From: Burkholderiales bacterium
GTDB taxonomy: Bacteria; Pseudomonadota; Gammaproteobacteria; Burkholderiales; Casimicrobiaceae
NCBI GenBank assembly: GCA_905339295.1
Contig: CAJPFI010000021.1
Span: 124,001 to 188,000 of the forward strand
Length of the DNA: 64,000 nt
Direction of reading: 5' to 3'
This document shows, one piece after another, positions 8,495 through 16,913 of this stretch. Under the pieces are notes generated by a model. The model was not told the DNA's origin. It saw only the letters and a program-made list of their open reading frames with translations, and did no database searches. The stretch's first letter is position 1. Every line of letters starts with the position of its first letter. The translations under genes and the position numbers were made by a program.

Positions 8495-8740
8495 CGGGGG
8501 CTCGGTGGACTCGGCGGGCTCGGTGGATTGTGAAGATGTAGAAAAGATATTGCTTTTGGCGTGCCGGGCTGCTAGTCTTAACCGGTATCGATAATACCTG
8601 TTATAGAACCGACCTGCCATCCGTTCCCGATGCCGGCCCCTGCCTGCGGCAGCCTCCCCGCTCCGGTCATGCCGCCGGGGCGCAGCCGCCCGCCTGCGGC
8701 CAAGCCGGCGCCCACCGCCCGCCCCGCGTAGGAGCCTCCC
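8495..8740. promoter_or_regulatory. Divergent nsrR / DUF2249-operon control region
   Basis: This 246-base gap contains an AT-rich block at 8525-8610. An imperfect palindrome spans 8580-8602 (AACCGGTAT, five-base centre, ATACCTGTT; one mismatch between arms), a 23-base span like the 11-1-11 layout of NsrR sites. A separate half-site-like AAGATGTA lies at 8533-8540. Both are candidate operators only. Just upstream of the operon the sequence becomes GC-rich and shows no further feature. Confidence 0.4.
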
Positions 8741-9046
8741 ATGACCCCGACCGCCACGACCCTCGCACCCGCGACGCTCGACGTCCGCACGATCGCGCCG
8801 CGCGACCGCCACCCCCTTATCTTCCGTACCTTCGACGAACTCGCCCCGGGCGCGTCGCTCGTGCTCGTCAACGACCACGACCCGAAGCCGCTCTACTACC
8901 AGTTCCGGGCGGAGTCGACCGCCGAATTCACCTGGGATTACCTCGAGCAGGGCCCCGAGGTGTGGAGGGTCGCGATCGGCAAGGTCGGCGCCGCGCCCTC
9001 CGCCGTCGCGGAGCCCCGCGGCTGCAGCTGCAAGGGCGACCACTGA
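8741..9046 (+). CDS. DUF2249 protein with Cys/His tail
   Basis: A 101-residue protein matching the DUF2249 pattern: LDVRTIAPRDRHPLIFRTFD, then the conserved NDHDPKPLYYQF and a WxVxIGK ending. Its C-terminus adds a short CSCKGDH tail with possible metal-binding Cys and His. DUF2249 proteins occur beside hemerythrin, denitrification and NO-stress genes, but their biochemistry is not established. First gene of an operon divergent from the NsrR-type repressor, with 31 bases to the reductase gene. A role in NO or redox stress is inferred from that context. Confidence 0.8.
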   Translation: MTPTATTLAPATLDVRTIAPRDRHPLIFRTFDELAPGASLVLVNDHDPKPLYYQFRAESTAEFTWDYLEQGPEVWRVAIGKVGAAPSAVAEPRGCSCKGDH

Positions 9047-9077
9047 CGCGGCGTCCCGGACGTCCGCCGCCGTCCCT

Positions 9078-9932
9078 GTGAACGCGCCACGCGAACCGCT
9101 GCCGGCGTTCGAGGCCCCGACACCGTCGCCCGGGTCGGCCCCCGGCGCCGCGCCGCGTCCGGAGAAGGCGACGCGGGAGTCGATCGTGTCGATCCGTCGA
9201 TGGACCGACACGCTGCTGTCGGTCCGCGTGACGCGCGATCCGGCGTTCCGCTTCACCGCCGGCCACTATGCGCGGCTCGGCCTCGTCGGACGCGAGGGCG
9301 AGGCCGTCGTGCGACCGCTGTCGATCGCATCGGCGGCGACCGATCCGCATCTCGATTTCCTGTGCACGCTCGTTCCGGGCGGCGCATTCTCGGCGCTGCT
9401 CTCCGCATCGATGGCGGGCGACGCCGCGGAGGTCGACCGCGCGAGCTATGGCTTCCTCACCGTCGGCGCGCTCGCGCCGGGGCCCGATCTCTGGCTCCTC
9501 GCGAGCGGCACCGGGCTCGCGCCGTTCCTGTCGATCCTGCTCGAGCCGACGGTGCGGACCTCGTTCGAGCGCATCGTCGTCGTGCACAGCGTGCGCATCG
9601 CGGCCGAGCTCGCCGCGGCAAGGGACGTGGCCCGGCTCGAGCGCGAGCCGGCGATGCCCGGCCGCGCATGTCTGCGCTACCTGCCGGTGGTCACGCGCGA
9701 GCCTGGCGCATCGACGCTCTCGTCGCGCATCCCCGCGCTGCTGGAGGACGGACGGCTCGCCGCGGCCGCCGGCATCCCGATCGACGTCGAGCGTTCCCGC
9801 GTCATGACCTGCGGCAACCCCGCGATGGCGCGGGACGTGCGGCGGATCCTCGCCGCCCGCGGTTTCCGTCCGACGCGCCGCAGCGCGCCCGGACAGATGG
9901 TCTTCGAGAACTACTGGCAGGAGCGGCCATGA
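9078..9932 (+). CDS. Ferredoxin-NADP+ reductase-like flavoprotein
   Basis: A 284-residue FNR-family protein of the bacterial Fpr class. The FAD-binding segment is VVRPLSIAS (Arg-Pro-Leu-Ser in place of RxYS), the NADP-binding motif is GTGLAPFLS, and the C-terminus is [10 protein letters not shown], close to the aromatic-containing C-terminus of Fpr enzymes. The first 40 residues are Pro/Ala-rich and not part of the fold, so a later start is possible. Its TGA overlaps the ferredoxin ATG (ATGA), giving a coupled reductase-ferredoxin pair that would move electrons between NADPH and the 7Fe ferredoxin. The likely consumer is an NO- or oxidative-stress function. Confidence 0.85.
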   Translation: MNAPREPLPAFEAPTPSPGSAPGAAPRPEKATRESIVSIRRWTDTLLSVRVTRDPAFRFTAGHYARLGLVGREGEAVVRPLSIASAATDPHLDFLCTLVPGGAFSALLSASMAGDAAEVDRASYGFLTVGALAPGPDLWLLASGTGLAPFLSILLEPTVRTSFERIVVVHSVRIAAELAAARDVARLEREPAMPGRACLRYLPVVTREPGASTLSSRIPALLEDGRLAAAAGIPIDVERSRVMTCGNPAMARDVRRILAARGFRPTRRSAPGQMVFENYWQERP

Positions 9933-10258
9933 CCTATGTCGTCACCGAGGCGTGCATCAGGTGCAAGCACACCGACTGCGTCGAGGTGTGTCCGGTCGAC
10001 GCGTTCCGAGAGGGCGCGAACTTCCTCGTGATCGATCCCGACGAGTGCATCGACTGCACGCTGTGCGTACCCGAGTGCCCTGTCGAGGCGATCTATGCGG
10101 AGGACGACGTGCCCAGGTCGCAGCGCGACTTCACGGCGCTGAACGCCGAACTCGCGAAGGACTGGCCGCCGATCATCGCGAAGAAGGCGCCGCCACCCGA
10201 CGCCGAGCAGTGGGCGCAGGTGAAGGACAAGCGCGCGCTGCTCGACCGCGCAAGATAG
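9929..10258 (+). CDS. fdxA: FdxA-type 7Fe ferredoxin
   Basis: A 109-residue ferredoxin with Cys at 9, 12, 17, 21, 40, 43, 46 and 50, matching the Azotobacter FdxA ligand layout shifted by one. By family precedent Cys9, 17 and 50 hold a [3Fe-4S] cluster and Cys21, 40, 43 and 46 a [4Fe-4S] cluster. The long C-terminal helix region ([14 protein letters not shown]) is also typical. Start ATG overlaps the FPR stop. Electron partner is most likely the coupled reductase. Confidence 0.92.
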   Translation: MTYVVTEACIRCKHTDCVEVCPVDAFREGANFLVIDPDECIDCTLCVPECPVEAIYAEDDVPRSQRDFTALNAELAKDWPPIIAKKAPPPDAEQWAQVKDKRALLDRAR

Positions 10259-10315
10259 GACAAGCGCCAGTTTCCCGAAAAGGGATCCGGTTTTTTGACG
10301 ACGAGGACACGACCG

Positions 10316-10576
10316 ATGAACCAGGCACCGCACCTGCACCTTCACGCCGACGCAATCTACCCGTTCGACGCGCGCGCGATTGCCAAGCGCTTCCGGCACG
10401 CCGCGATCTTCGGCGCGCTCGACGCGCTGCACCCCGGCGAGACGATGCGCTTCGTCAACGACCACGATCCGCTGCCGCTGCTCGACCAGCTCGTGGCACG
10501 CTACGGGGACGCCGTTTCGATCGAGTACCGGCAGCGCGATCCAGGCGCGATCGTGATCGACTTCGTCAAACGCTGA
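10316..10576 (+). CDS. Second DUF2249 protein
   Basis: An 86-residue DUF2249 protein with the signature NDHDPLPLLDQL and a C-terminal IVIDFVK strand. ATG at 10316 was chosen because GAGGA lies about eight bases upstream; an in-frame TTG at 10295 is weaker. It closes the operon nsrR // DUF2249-FPR-fdxA-DUF2249. It differs clearly from the first copy: shorter, and without the Cys-rich tail. The two are therefore old paralogues rather than a recent duplication. Function unknown beyond the shared NO/redox context. Confidence 0.75.
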   Translation: MNQAPHLHLHADAIYPFDARAIAKRFRHAAIFGALDALHPGETMRFVNDHDPLPLLDQLVARYGDAVSIEYRQRDPGAIVIDFVKR

Positions 10577-10591
10577 GCGCCGGAGCTGTCA

Positions 10592-10940
10592 GTCGGGCTG
10601 AAGCCCGACCCACGGGATCGGCGCCATGCAGTGGGTCGGGCTTCGGCCCGACGCCTTGTCCCGCCGAAGCCGCACTCCCGGGTTCCGCGCAATTTGGTGG
10701 GTCGGGCGTCAGCCCGACGCCTTGTCCCGCCGAAGCCGCACTCCCGGATTAGGCGCAATGGGTGGGTCGGGCTTCAGCCCGACGCCCTGTCCCGCCGAAG
10801 CCGCACTCCCGGGTTCCGCGCAATTTGGTGGGTCGGGCTTCAGCCCGACGCCTTGTCGTTAGGCCGGGCTTCCGCCCGACGCCTCGTCGTTGGGCCGGGC
10901 TTGATCCCGACATCCTGTCCGGCTGAAGCCGGACCCGCAG
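10592..10940. repeat. REP-like palindrome array with 65-66 base period
   Basis: Copies of a palindrome with core GTCGGGCTTCAGCCCGAC or its complement occur at about 10592, 10631, 10697, 10762 and 10828, with more diverged copies at about 10863, 10892 and 10920. The copies at 10631, 10697, 10762 and 10828 are spaced 65-66 bases apart because the intervening sequence (containing CCGCCGAAGCCGCACTCCCG) is repeated too. The array lies between the DUF2249 operon and ispG, where it may terminate or protect transcripts. No ORF here is credible. Confidence 0.9.
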
Positions 10941-10995
10941 GTGTAAAATTCCACGTTTCGCCCCGCGCAGGGGCCCTGCGCGAAGCCATCGTCCC

Positions 10996-12285
10996 ATGAG
11001 CGGATTCAGCCGACCCGACATCCTCCGACGGCGCACACGCACCGTTCGCGTCGGCAACGTCGCCATCGGCTGCGATTCGCCGATCGTCGTCCAGTCGATG
11101 ACCAACACCGACACGGCCGACGTCGCGGCGACCGTCACGCAGGTGAAAGCGCTCGCCGACGCGGGCTCCGAGCTCGTCCGCGTCACCGTGAACACCGCCG
11201 AGGCCGCGGACGCCGTCCCCGCGATCCGCGACCGGCTCGACGCGCTGGGCTGTCCTGTCCCGCTGATCGGCGACTTCCATTTCAACGGCCACAAGCTGCT
11301 GTCGAATCACCCGGCTTGCGCGGAGGCGCTCGCGAAGTACCGGATCAATCCCGGCAACGTCGGCAAGGGGTCCAAACACGATACGCAGTTCGCGGTGATG
11401 ATCGAGCGCGCGATCGCGCACGGCAAGCCGGTGCGAATCGGCGTCAACTGGGGCAGCCTCGACCAGGACCTGCTGTCGGGCCTGATGGACGACAATGCCC
11501 GGTCCGCCGCGCCGCTCGACGCGATGCAGGTGACGCGCGAGGCGCTCGTGCAATCGGCGCTTCGAAGCGCGGCGCTCGCCGAGTCGATAGGCCTCCCGGG
11601 CGACCGCATCGTGCTCGCCTGCAAGGTGTCGAGCGTGCAGGACCTGATCGCCGTCTACGCCGAGCTCGCGCGCCGCTGCGACTACCCGTTGCACCTCGGG
11701 TTGACCGAGGCCGGCATGGGCACGAAGGGCATCGTCGCGTCGACCGCGGCGCTCGCCATCCTGTTGCAGCAGGGCATCGGCGACACGATCCGCGTCTCGC
11801 TCACGCCCGAGCCCAACGGAGACCGCACGCGCGAGGTGACCGTCGCGCAGGAGATCCTTCAGACGATGGGGCTTCGCTCGTTCGCGCCCCTCGTCTCGGC
11901 GTGCCCGGGTTGCGGCCGCACGACCAGCGTCGTGTTCCAGGAGCTGGCCGAGCGCATCCAGTCGTGGCTGCGCGCGCAGATGCCGCAGTGGCGCACGCGC
12001 TATCCGGGCGTCGAGGAGATGACCGTCGCGGTCATGGGCTGCGTGGTGAACGGCCCGGGCGAATCGAAGATGGCGAACGTCGGCATCAGCCTGCCCGGCA
12101 CCGGCGAGGTCCCGGTCGCACCGGTGTTCGTCGACGGACGGAAGTCCGTCACGCTCAAGGGCGACCGGATCGCCGAGGAATTCGGCGCGATCGTCGCCGA
12201 CTACGTGCGCGCCACCTACGGCGGCGAGACGCCCGCGCCCCACTTACGACCCGAGCGCAAACCGATCGGCGTGAAGCAGGTGTAG
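10996..12285 (+). CDS. ispG: 4-hydroxy-3-methylbut-2-enyl diphosphate synthase (IspG)
   Basis: A 429-residue protein of normal bacterial IspG length. It converts methylerythritol cyclodiphosphate to HMBPP in the MEP isoprenoid pathway, using a [4Fe-4S] cluster and reduced ferredoxin or flavodoxin. Visible features are the TIM-barrel start [20 protein letters not shown], the RINPGNVG loop, and cluster ligands in [10 protein letters not shown] and [11 protein letters not shown] with the conserved Glu after the last Cys. The start ATG is preceded by a short AT-rich segment after the repeat array. It stands alone as a housekeeping gene upstream of tRNA-Leu. Confidence 0.97.
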   Translation: MSGFSRPDILRRRTRTVRVGNVAIGCDSPIVVQSMTNTDTADVAATVTQVKALADAGSELVRVTVNTAEAADAVPAIRDRLDALGCPVPLIGDFHFNGHKLLSNHPACAEALAKYRINPGNVGKGSKHDTQFAVMIERAIAHGKPVRIGVNWGSLDQDLLSGLMDDNARSAAPLDAMQVTREALVQSALRSAALAESIGLPGDRIVLACKVSSVQDLIAVYAELARRCDYPLHLGLTEAGMGTKGIVASTAALAILLQQGIGDTIRVSLTPEPNGDRTREVTVAQEILQTMGLRSFAPLVSACPGCGRTTSVVFQELAERIQSWLRAQMPQWRTRYPGVEEMTVAVMGCVVNGPGESKMANVGISLPGTGEVPVAPVFVDGRKSVTLKGDRIAEEFGAIVADYVRATYGGETPAPHLRPERKPIGVKQV

Positions 12286-12342
12286 CTTCGCGTCATGGTC
12301 GCATCCGTCCGCGCGAGGCCGGATGCCATGGTCGGGATCAGC

Positions 12343-12427
12343 GCCCGGGTGGTGGAACGGTAGACACAGTGGACTTAAAATCCGCCGCCGCGAAAGCGGC
12401 ATGCCGGTTCGATTCCGGCCCCGGGCA
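12343..12427 (+). tRNA. tRNA-Leu (anticodon UAA)
   Basis: A class II cloverleaf. The acceptor arms GCCCGGG (12343-12349) and CCCGGGC (12420-12426) pair perfectly, with discriminator A. The anticodon arm GTGGA-CTTAAAA-TCCGC has anticodon TAA. A long variable arm (CCGCCGCGAAAGCGGC region) and a T arm GCCGG-TTCGATT-CCGGC follow. The sequence continues CCC, so the full CCA end is not encoded. Confidence 0.96.
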
Positions 12428-12574
12428 CCCTCCTGCATGGCGCGAAGCGCAGCGCGGGGACCGTCCAGGCGTTCCCGTTCGCCCACGTTTCGCGTTCCGC
12501 GTCCCGGTCGACGGGTCCGGCCCCGGTTTTCGCCGGGCCCGATTCGCGAGGCGCCTCGCGAACGACGCCGCGAT

Positions 12575-12931
12575 CTACGCTTCGCGCGTGCGCGTTGCCG
12601 CCTCCGGGGCCGCGCCGTCGTCGGGGCTCGCCGCCGCGACGACCGCGAACTCCTCCGGCCGGTGCGCGAGCAGCGCCTTCGCGTGCTCCTGCATCGAGCG
12701 ATAGGACGCTTCCCACCGGCCGTCGCGCGGCGTCGTCCCCGAGAGCCGGCGCAGGAACGCACGCAACGCGGCGGCATCCTCGATCGCGCGCGTGAGGCGC
12801 TCCTGCGCCTCGACGAGTTCCGCGGCGTAGACGAACTCGACCTTGCGGTCGCGGCACACGCCGATGCAGTTCTGCGGCCCCTCGATGCGGCCGCAGCCGA
12901 TGCATTGCCACGCCTTGATGGTCTCGGTCAT
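12575..12931 (-). CDS. Hypothetical protein with N-terminal four-Cys motif
   Basis: A 118-residue protein beginning MTETIKAWQCIGCG, then NCIGVCRDRKVEFVYA. Two Cys pairs (CxxC and CxxxC) separated by nine residues suggest a zinc or iron-sulfur knuckle. The rest is an amphipathic helical region with a coiled-coil look (VEAQERLTRAIEDAAALRAF) and a disordered Ala-rich tail. ATG at 12931 was chosen because CAGGAG lies seven bases upstream; an ATG 33 bases further up lacks a site. It stands alone downstream of the tRNA on the opposite strand. I do not recognise the family. Confidence 0.6.
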   Translation of the reverse strand: MTETIKAWQCIGCGRIEGPQNCIGVCRDRKVEFVYAAELVEAQERLTRAIEDAAALRAFLRRLSGTTPRDGRWEASYRSMQEHAKALLAHRPEEFAVVAAASPDDGAAPEAATRTREA

Positions 12932-13159
12932 CGGCGGCTCCTGCGCGCGATCGTTCACCCGCATTATAACAAGTATCCCGCGTGCTTCTTTTGCGAGCGC
13001 GTGCGCGGCGGGCCCCGGTGCCGCCTATGCCGATCGTGGTAGCCGCCACCCCGCCTTCCGGCGGACCGCGGGCATGCCGTCCGTGGAATTCACGCGTGCC
13101 GGCCGGTCGCGCACGATGCCTCCGTCGCAAGCATCGCGACGACGAACCGGAGAACGACC

Positions 13160-13447
13160 ATGAACCGAACGACAATCGACCGTGACGGTGGATTCCAGGC
13201 CTCGACCGCGCGCGCGCTGGTGGCGACCGCGTTCGTCATGGGCCTCGCCGCGCTCGTGTGGGTCCACGTCGATCTCGAGGTCGGCACGGTCCCGATCGTC
13301 GAGCGCGCGCTCGCGCCCGCCGCCGGATGCGCGGGCAACGATTGCCTCCACGCGCCGGCCGGCGATCCCTCGGTGCCCGCTGCCGACGGCGTGCTCGACC
13401 CGAGGGCGTCATCGACGCTCGACGCCCCGCCCGTCCCGACGTTCTGA
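13160..13447 (+). CDS. Small single-pass membrane protein, hypothetical
   Basis: A 95-residue protein with one hydrophobic segment (about residues 20-38, LVATAFVMGLAALVWVHV) after a short charged N-terminus, then a periplasmic-looking Pro/Ala-rich tail holding two Cys (CAGNDC). GGAG sits seven bases before the ATG, which supports translation. It could be an inner-membrane protein with a disulfide in the tail, or a secreted peptide. No homologue is recognised and no operon partner is obvious. Confidence 0.45.
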   Translation: MNRTTIDRDGGFQASTARALVATAFVMGLAALVWVHVDLEVGTVPIVERALAPAAGCAGNDCLHAPAGDPSVPAADGVLDPRASSTLDAPPVPTF

Positions 13448-13754
13448 CGGAGGTCGATCATGCTGCCGAGCCGTCGGTGCCGATGTGCGCCGGCCGGTGC
13501 GCTTTTTCCAGGCCCCACGCTTCCGCCGGCGCGCTGGAAGTCGTTTTCGATGCCGCACGCGAGCGCCACGCGGTGGACATCGCCGGCATCGCGACCTGCG
13601 AAGGCGGGAGGACGGTCAAGCCCGGCAAGTCGACCGAGGCCCGACGCGCCTCCGCGCGTGCGGACTCCGCGTGGACGCCGGCGGGGGGACGGGACGAACG
13701 CTTCGCGCCCGGCATGGGGGTCGCGCCACGCGCCGACGCTGGGGCCGTCGGGAC
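13448..13754. other. Intergenic region without supported gene
   Basis: About 307 bases between the small membrane protein and the response regulator. Open frames exist on both strands, but none has a ribosome-binding site, a recognisable domain or a natural start. I see no strong palindrome or promoter-like hexamer pair. Confidence 0.5.
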
Positions 13755-14387
13755 TCAGCCCAGGTAACGCTGCGCGGCCAGCACGGCGGCGGTCCGGTTG
13801 CGCACGTTGAGCGCGCGGAACACGGCGATCAGGTGGACCTTGACGGTCCCTTCGCTGACGCCCAGCGCACTCGCGATCGACTTGTTCGGCAGTCCCTGCG
13901 CGAGAAGGCGCAGCACTTCGACCTGGCGCGGCGTCAGTCCCGGCACGCCTGCGTCGGGCCACGCGCCCGCGGCAAGCAGGCGCGGCGGAACATAGGTGCC
14001 GCCCGCCAGCACGATCCGCACCGCCGAGACGATCACGGCAAGCGGTTCGCTTTTCGGCAGGTACCCGGAGATGCCGAGCGCCATGAGTGCCGCGACATGC
14101 GAAGGATTCTCCTCCGCCGACACGACGACCACCGGAACCTGCGGCGCGCGCTCGCGCAGCGCGCGCACCGTGTCCAGCCCGTTCGCGCCGGGCATCCTCA
14201 GGTCGACGAGCAGCAGGTCGAGGTCCGGGTGCTCGTCGAGCATCGAGAGCGCACCCGACGCGTCCGACGACTCGACGAAGTGCGGCGAGTCGAGCTCGCG
14301 CAGCGCCGCGGCCAGCGCGGCACGCATGATCGGATGATCGTCCGCGAGGCCGATCTTCCATCTCGTTGCGGACAACGCGTCGCTCAT
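13755..14387 (-). CDS. NarL/FixJ-type response regulator
   Basis: A 210-residue two-domain response regulator. The receiver domain (about 10-125) has acidic pocket ADDHP, phosphoacceptor Asp62 in LLLVDLRMPG, conserved Thr/Ser in VVVVSAEE and Lys in YLPKSEP. A LuxR-type helix-turn-helix (about 145-205, LTPRQVEVLRLLAQGLPNKSIA) follows. It is divergent from a hybrid histidine kinase with 73 bases between the starts, so it is probably that kinase's regulator partner, although the kinase also has its own receiver. Target genes are not identifiable. Confidence 0.93.
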   Translation of the reverse strand: MSDALSATRWKIGLADDHPIMRAALAAALRELDSPHFVESSDASGALSMLDEHPDLDLLLVDLRMPGANGLDTVRALRERAPQVPVVVVSAEENPSHVAALMALGISGYLPKSEPLAVIVSAVRIVLAGGTYVPPRLLAAGAWPDAGVPGLTPRQVEVLRLLAQGLPNKSIASALGVSEGTVKVHLIAVFRALNVRNRTAAVLAAQRYLG

Positions 14388-14460
14388 TGCCCGGCTCCTG
14401 CACCGATTGCGCGCGTCCGGCGCGCGAGGGCATTATAGGGGCCGCCTCCGCGCCGCGCCG

Positions 14461-16827
14461 ATGCGCCTGTTCCGCGAATTTTCCCGTCTTGCCGCCGGCA
14501 TGATCGGCGCAATATTGCTCGTCCAGGCGACGGTGCACGCGGAACCGTCTCCGGGAACGCAGGAGATCGCCGCCGGGCGGATCGTCCTCGACGCGTCGCC
14601 GCTTCCGCCCGTCGACGGCGTCGCTTCGCTGGCCGGGACGCCGATCCGCCTTCCCGATCCGTGGCCGGTCCATCGACCGGAAACCACGGGCTTCGCCTGG
14701 TACCTCTTCGACTGGACGCTGCCCGAGCCGCCGGACGAGGTCTACGCCATCTACCTGCCCGGCACGAACGTGCAGGCGCAGGTCTTCGTCAACGACATTC
14801 TCGTCGGCGCGACCGGTGATCTCACCGGACGCCGCCCTCAGAGCTGGGAGCGCTCGCAGGCCTTCGCGCTGCCGTTCGCGCTGCCGCATCGGGGCGCGAA
14901 CCGCATCGCGATCCGCGTCCACGTTCCGCACGCCTCGCTGGGCGGCCTCGAGCCGATCGTCGCCGGGCCGGCGATCGACGTGCGGCGTATCGCGTTCCAG
15001 GACCTGCTCGTCCATACGATCGGTCCGGCGCTGGTGTCGGTGACCATCATCGTTCTCGGGCTGTTCATCCTCGTGCTGTGGGTGCGCCGGCGCGACCCGA
15101 CCTACGCGCTCTTCGCCGGCGGCGCCATCCTGTGGGGCATCCACACGCTCCTCTCGGAGCTCCCGTCCGCGCCGATCCCGCAGCCTCACTGGGGCGTCTG
15201 GTGGCACGGCATGTACCTCGCGTTCGTGTGCGTGCTGTCGCTATTCTGTCTCCGCTTCACCGGCGTCGACTGGCGGGCCTACCGGCACGCCGTGATCGCC
15301 TACGGCTTCGCCGTCGTCCCGGTGCTCTACGCCGCGCACGCCGCGAGCGTCCTCGCCCAGGCCGCCGTCTGGATACGCGCGGGCGGCATCCTCATCGTTC
15401 TCGTGGCGCTGCTCGCGGTCGCGCGCTACGCGGTGCGGATGCGCAACACCGAGAGCGCGCTGCTGCTTGCCGCCGGCGTCGTCTCCGCGGCCTTCGCGAT
15501 CCACGACTGGCTGGTCGCCAACGACCCCTACACGATCCGCGAGGTCTGGCTCGTGCCCTACGCGGCGCTCGCCTTCCTCGTGTTGGTCGGCTGGATCCTC
15601 GTCGACCGATTCGTCCGCGCGCTGAACGACGCGGAGCGGTCGAACGCGGAGCTGGAGCGGCGCGTCGACGAGAAGAGCGCGGCCCTCGCGCTCCAGCTCG
15701 CGCGCACGCAGGAGGCGCGCGACGCCGCCGAAGCGGCGAACCGAGCGAAGTCGCGCTTCCTTGCCGCCGCGAGCCACGACCTGCGTCAACCGCTGCACGC
15801 GCTGGGGCTGTTCGCGGCGAAGCTGCCCGAGCACGTCGGCGACGCCGAGGGCGCGGCGCTCGCCGACCGGATGCGCCATTCCGTCGCGTCGCTGGATAGC
15901 CTGCTGTCGGCCCTGCTCGACATCTCGAAACTCGACGCCGGCGCGATCGAGGCGCAACCGCAGGCGGTCGCGCTCGACGCGATCTTCCACCGGATCGCGG
16001 GCGACTTCGCCGCCGTCGCGCTCGAACGCGGCCTCAAGCTCGCCTTCGTGCCCACGCGCCGCGTCGTGCGCTCGGACCCCGTGCTGCTCGAGCGCATCCT
16101 GCGCAACCTGGTCGACAACGCGCTCAAGCACACGCGTTCGGGCGGCGTGGTCGTCGGCACGCGGTCGCGAGGCGACTGCGTCGCGGTCGAGGTGCACGAC
16201 AGCGGCCCCGGCATTCCCGCCGCGGAGCGCGAGCGCGTGTTCGAGGAGTTCTACCAGATCGGCAACGTCGAGCGCGACCGTTCGCGGGGTCTGGGTCTCG
16301 GGCTCGCGATCGTTCGGCGGCTCGCCGACCTGCTCGGCCATCGGATCGAGGTCGACACGCGCCTCGGGCGAGGCTCGGTGTTCCGCGTTGTCGCTCTGCG
16401 CGTCGACCCCGCGCGCGTCGCGCCGCACGTCGCGATGCCGGAGGCGGTCGGCTCGCTCGCGGGGCGCCGGTTCCTGGTCGTCGACGACGAAGAGGACGTG
16501 CGGACCGGGACCGCGACGGTGCTCGCCTCCTGGGGCAGCCAGTGCCTCGTCGCGGCAAGCGTCGACGACGCGCTGCGTGGGGCCGGCGGGCAGGCCCCGG
16601 ATGCGATGATCGTCGACTGGCGGCTCGCGGCAGGCGCGACCGGGCTCGACGCGATCGAGCGCCTGCGCACCGCGTTCGGCGCGCCGATTCCGGCGCTGAT
16701 CGTCTCCGGCGCCAGCTCGCCCGAGGACCTCGCGCGGATCAAGGCAACGGGCGTGCCGCTGCTGCACAAGCCGGTCGCGCCGGCGCGCCTGCGCAGCGCG
16801 CTCGCGTTCGTCCTCGGCGGGCGCTGA
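14461..16827 (+). CDS. Hybrid sensor histidine kinase with 7TM region
   Basis: A 788-residue membrane kinase. A signal-like N-terminus is followed by a periplasmic beta-rich domain (about 60-180) of the 7TMR-DISM extracellular type, seven hydrophobic segments (about 185-390), a coiled-coil linker (LERRVDEKSAALALQLARTQ), a HisKA domain with phosphoacceptor His439 in AASHDLRQPLH, an HATPase domain with NALKHT and GLGLGLAI boxes, and a C-terminal receiver with VVDDEEDVR and Asp719. ATG at 14461 was chosen because the upstream in-frame extension is not hydrophobic and would overlap the divergent promoter. By analogy the DISM domain senses small ligands such as carbohydrates; the ligand here is unknown. 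Confidence 0.9.
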   Translation: MRLFREFSRLAAGMIGAILLVQATVHAEPSPGTQEIAAGRIVLDASPLPPVDGVASLAGTPIRLPDPWPVHRPETTGFAWYLFDWTLPEPPDEVYAIYLPGTNVQAQVFVNDILVGATGDLTGRRPQSWERSQAFALPFALPHRGANRIAIRVHVPHASLGGLEPIVAGPAIDVRRIAFQDLLVHTIGPALVSVTIIVLGLFILVLWVRRRDPTYALFAGGAILWGIHTLLSELPSAPIPQPHWGVWWHGMYLAFVCVLSLFCLRFTGVDWRAYRHAVIAYGFAVVPVLYAAHAASVLAQAAVWIRAGGILIVLVALLAVARYAVRMRNTESALLLAAGVVSAAFAIHDWLVANDPYTIREVWLVPYAALAFLVLVGWILVDRFVRALNDAERSNAELERRVDEKSAALALQLARTQEARDAAEAANRAKSRFLAAASHDLRQPLHALGLFAAKLPEHVGDAEGAALADRMRHSVASLDSLLSALLDISKLDAGAIEAQPQAVALDAIFHRIAGDFAAVALERGLKLAFVPTRRVVRSDPVLLERILRNLVDNALKHTRSGGVVVGTRSRGDCVAVEVHDSGPGIPAAERERVFEEFYQIGNVERDRSRGLGLGLAIVRRLADLLGHRIEVDTRLGRGSVFRVVALRVDPARVAPHVAMPEAVGSLAGRRFLVVDDEEDVRTGTATVLASWGSQCLVAASVDDALRGAGGQAPDAMIVDWRLAAGATGLDAIERLRTAFGAPIPALIVSGASSPEDLARIKATGVPLLHKPVAPARLRSALAFVLGGR

Positions 16828-16913
16828 TGCCGCCTATCCGCCCCGCCCCCGCGTCGAGACGCCGGGAGTCCTTCCGCGCGACCGGGCACGCGCCCGGCCG
16901 CAGCGAGGCGACG

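Noticed and set aside
10592-10940. Regularly spaced repeats as a possible CRISPR array
   Set aside because: The spacers are themselves near-identical (CCGCCGAAGCCGCACTC), the repeat is a strong palindrome with REP features, and no cas genes are nearby.
12316-12704. Plus-strand open frame crossing the tRNA-Leu gene
   Set aside because: It runs through a complete, perfectly pairing tRNA cloverleaf and has no ribosome-binding site or domain.
13458-13715. Small minus-strand ORF in the gap before the response regulator
   Set aside because: No ribosome-binding site, composition like non-coding shadow frames, and no domain.
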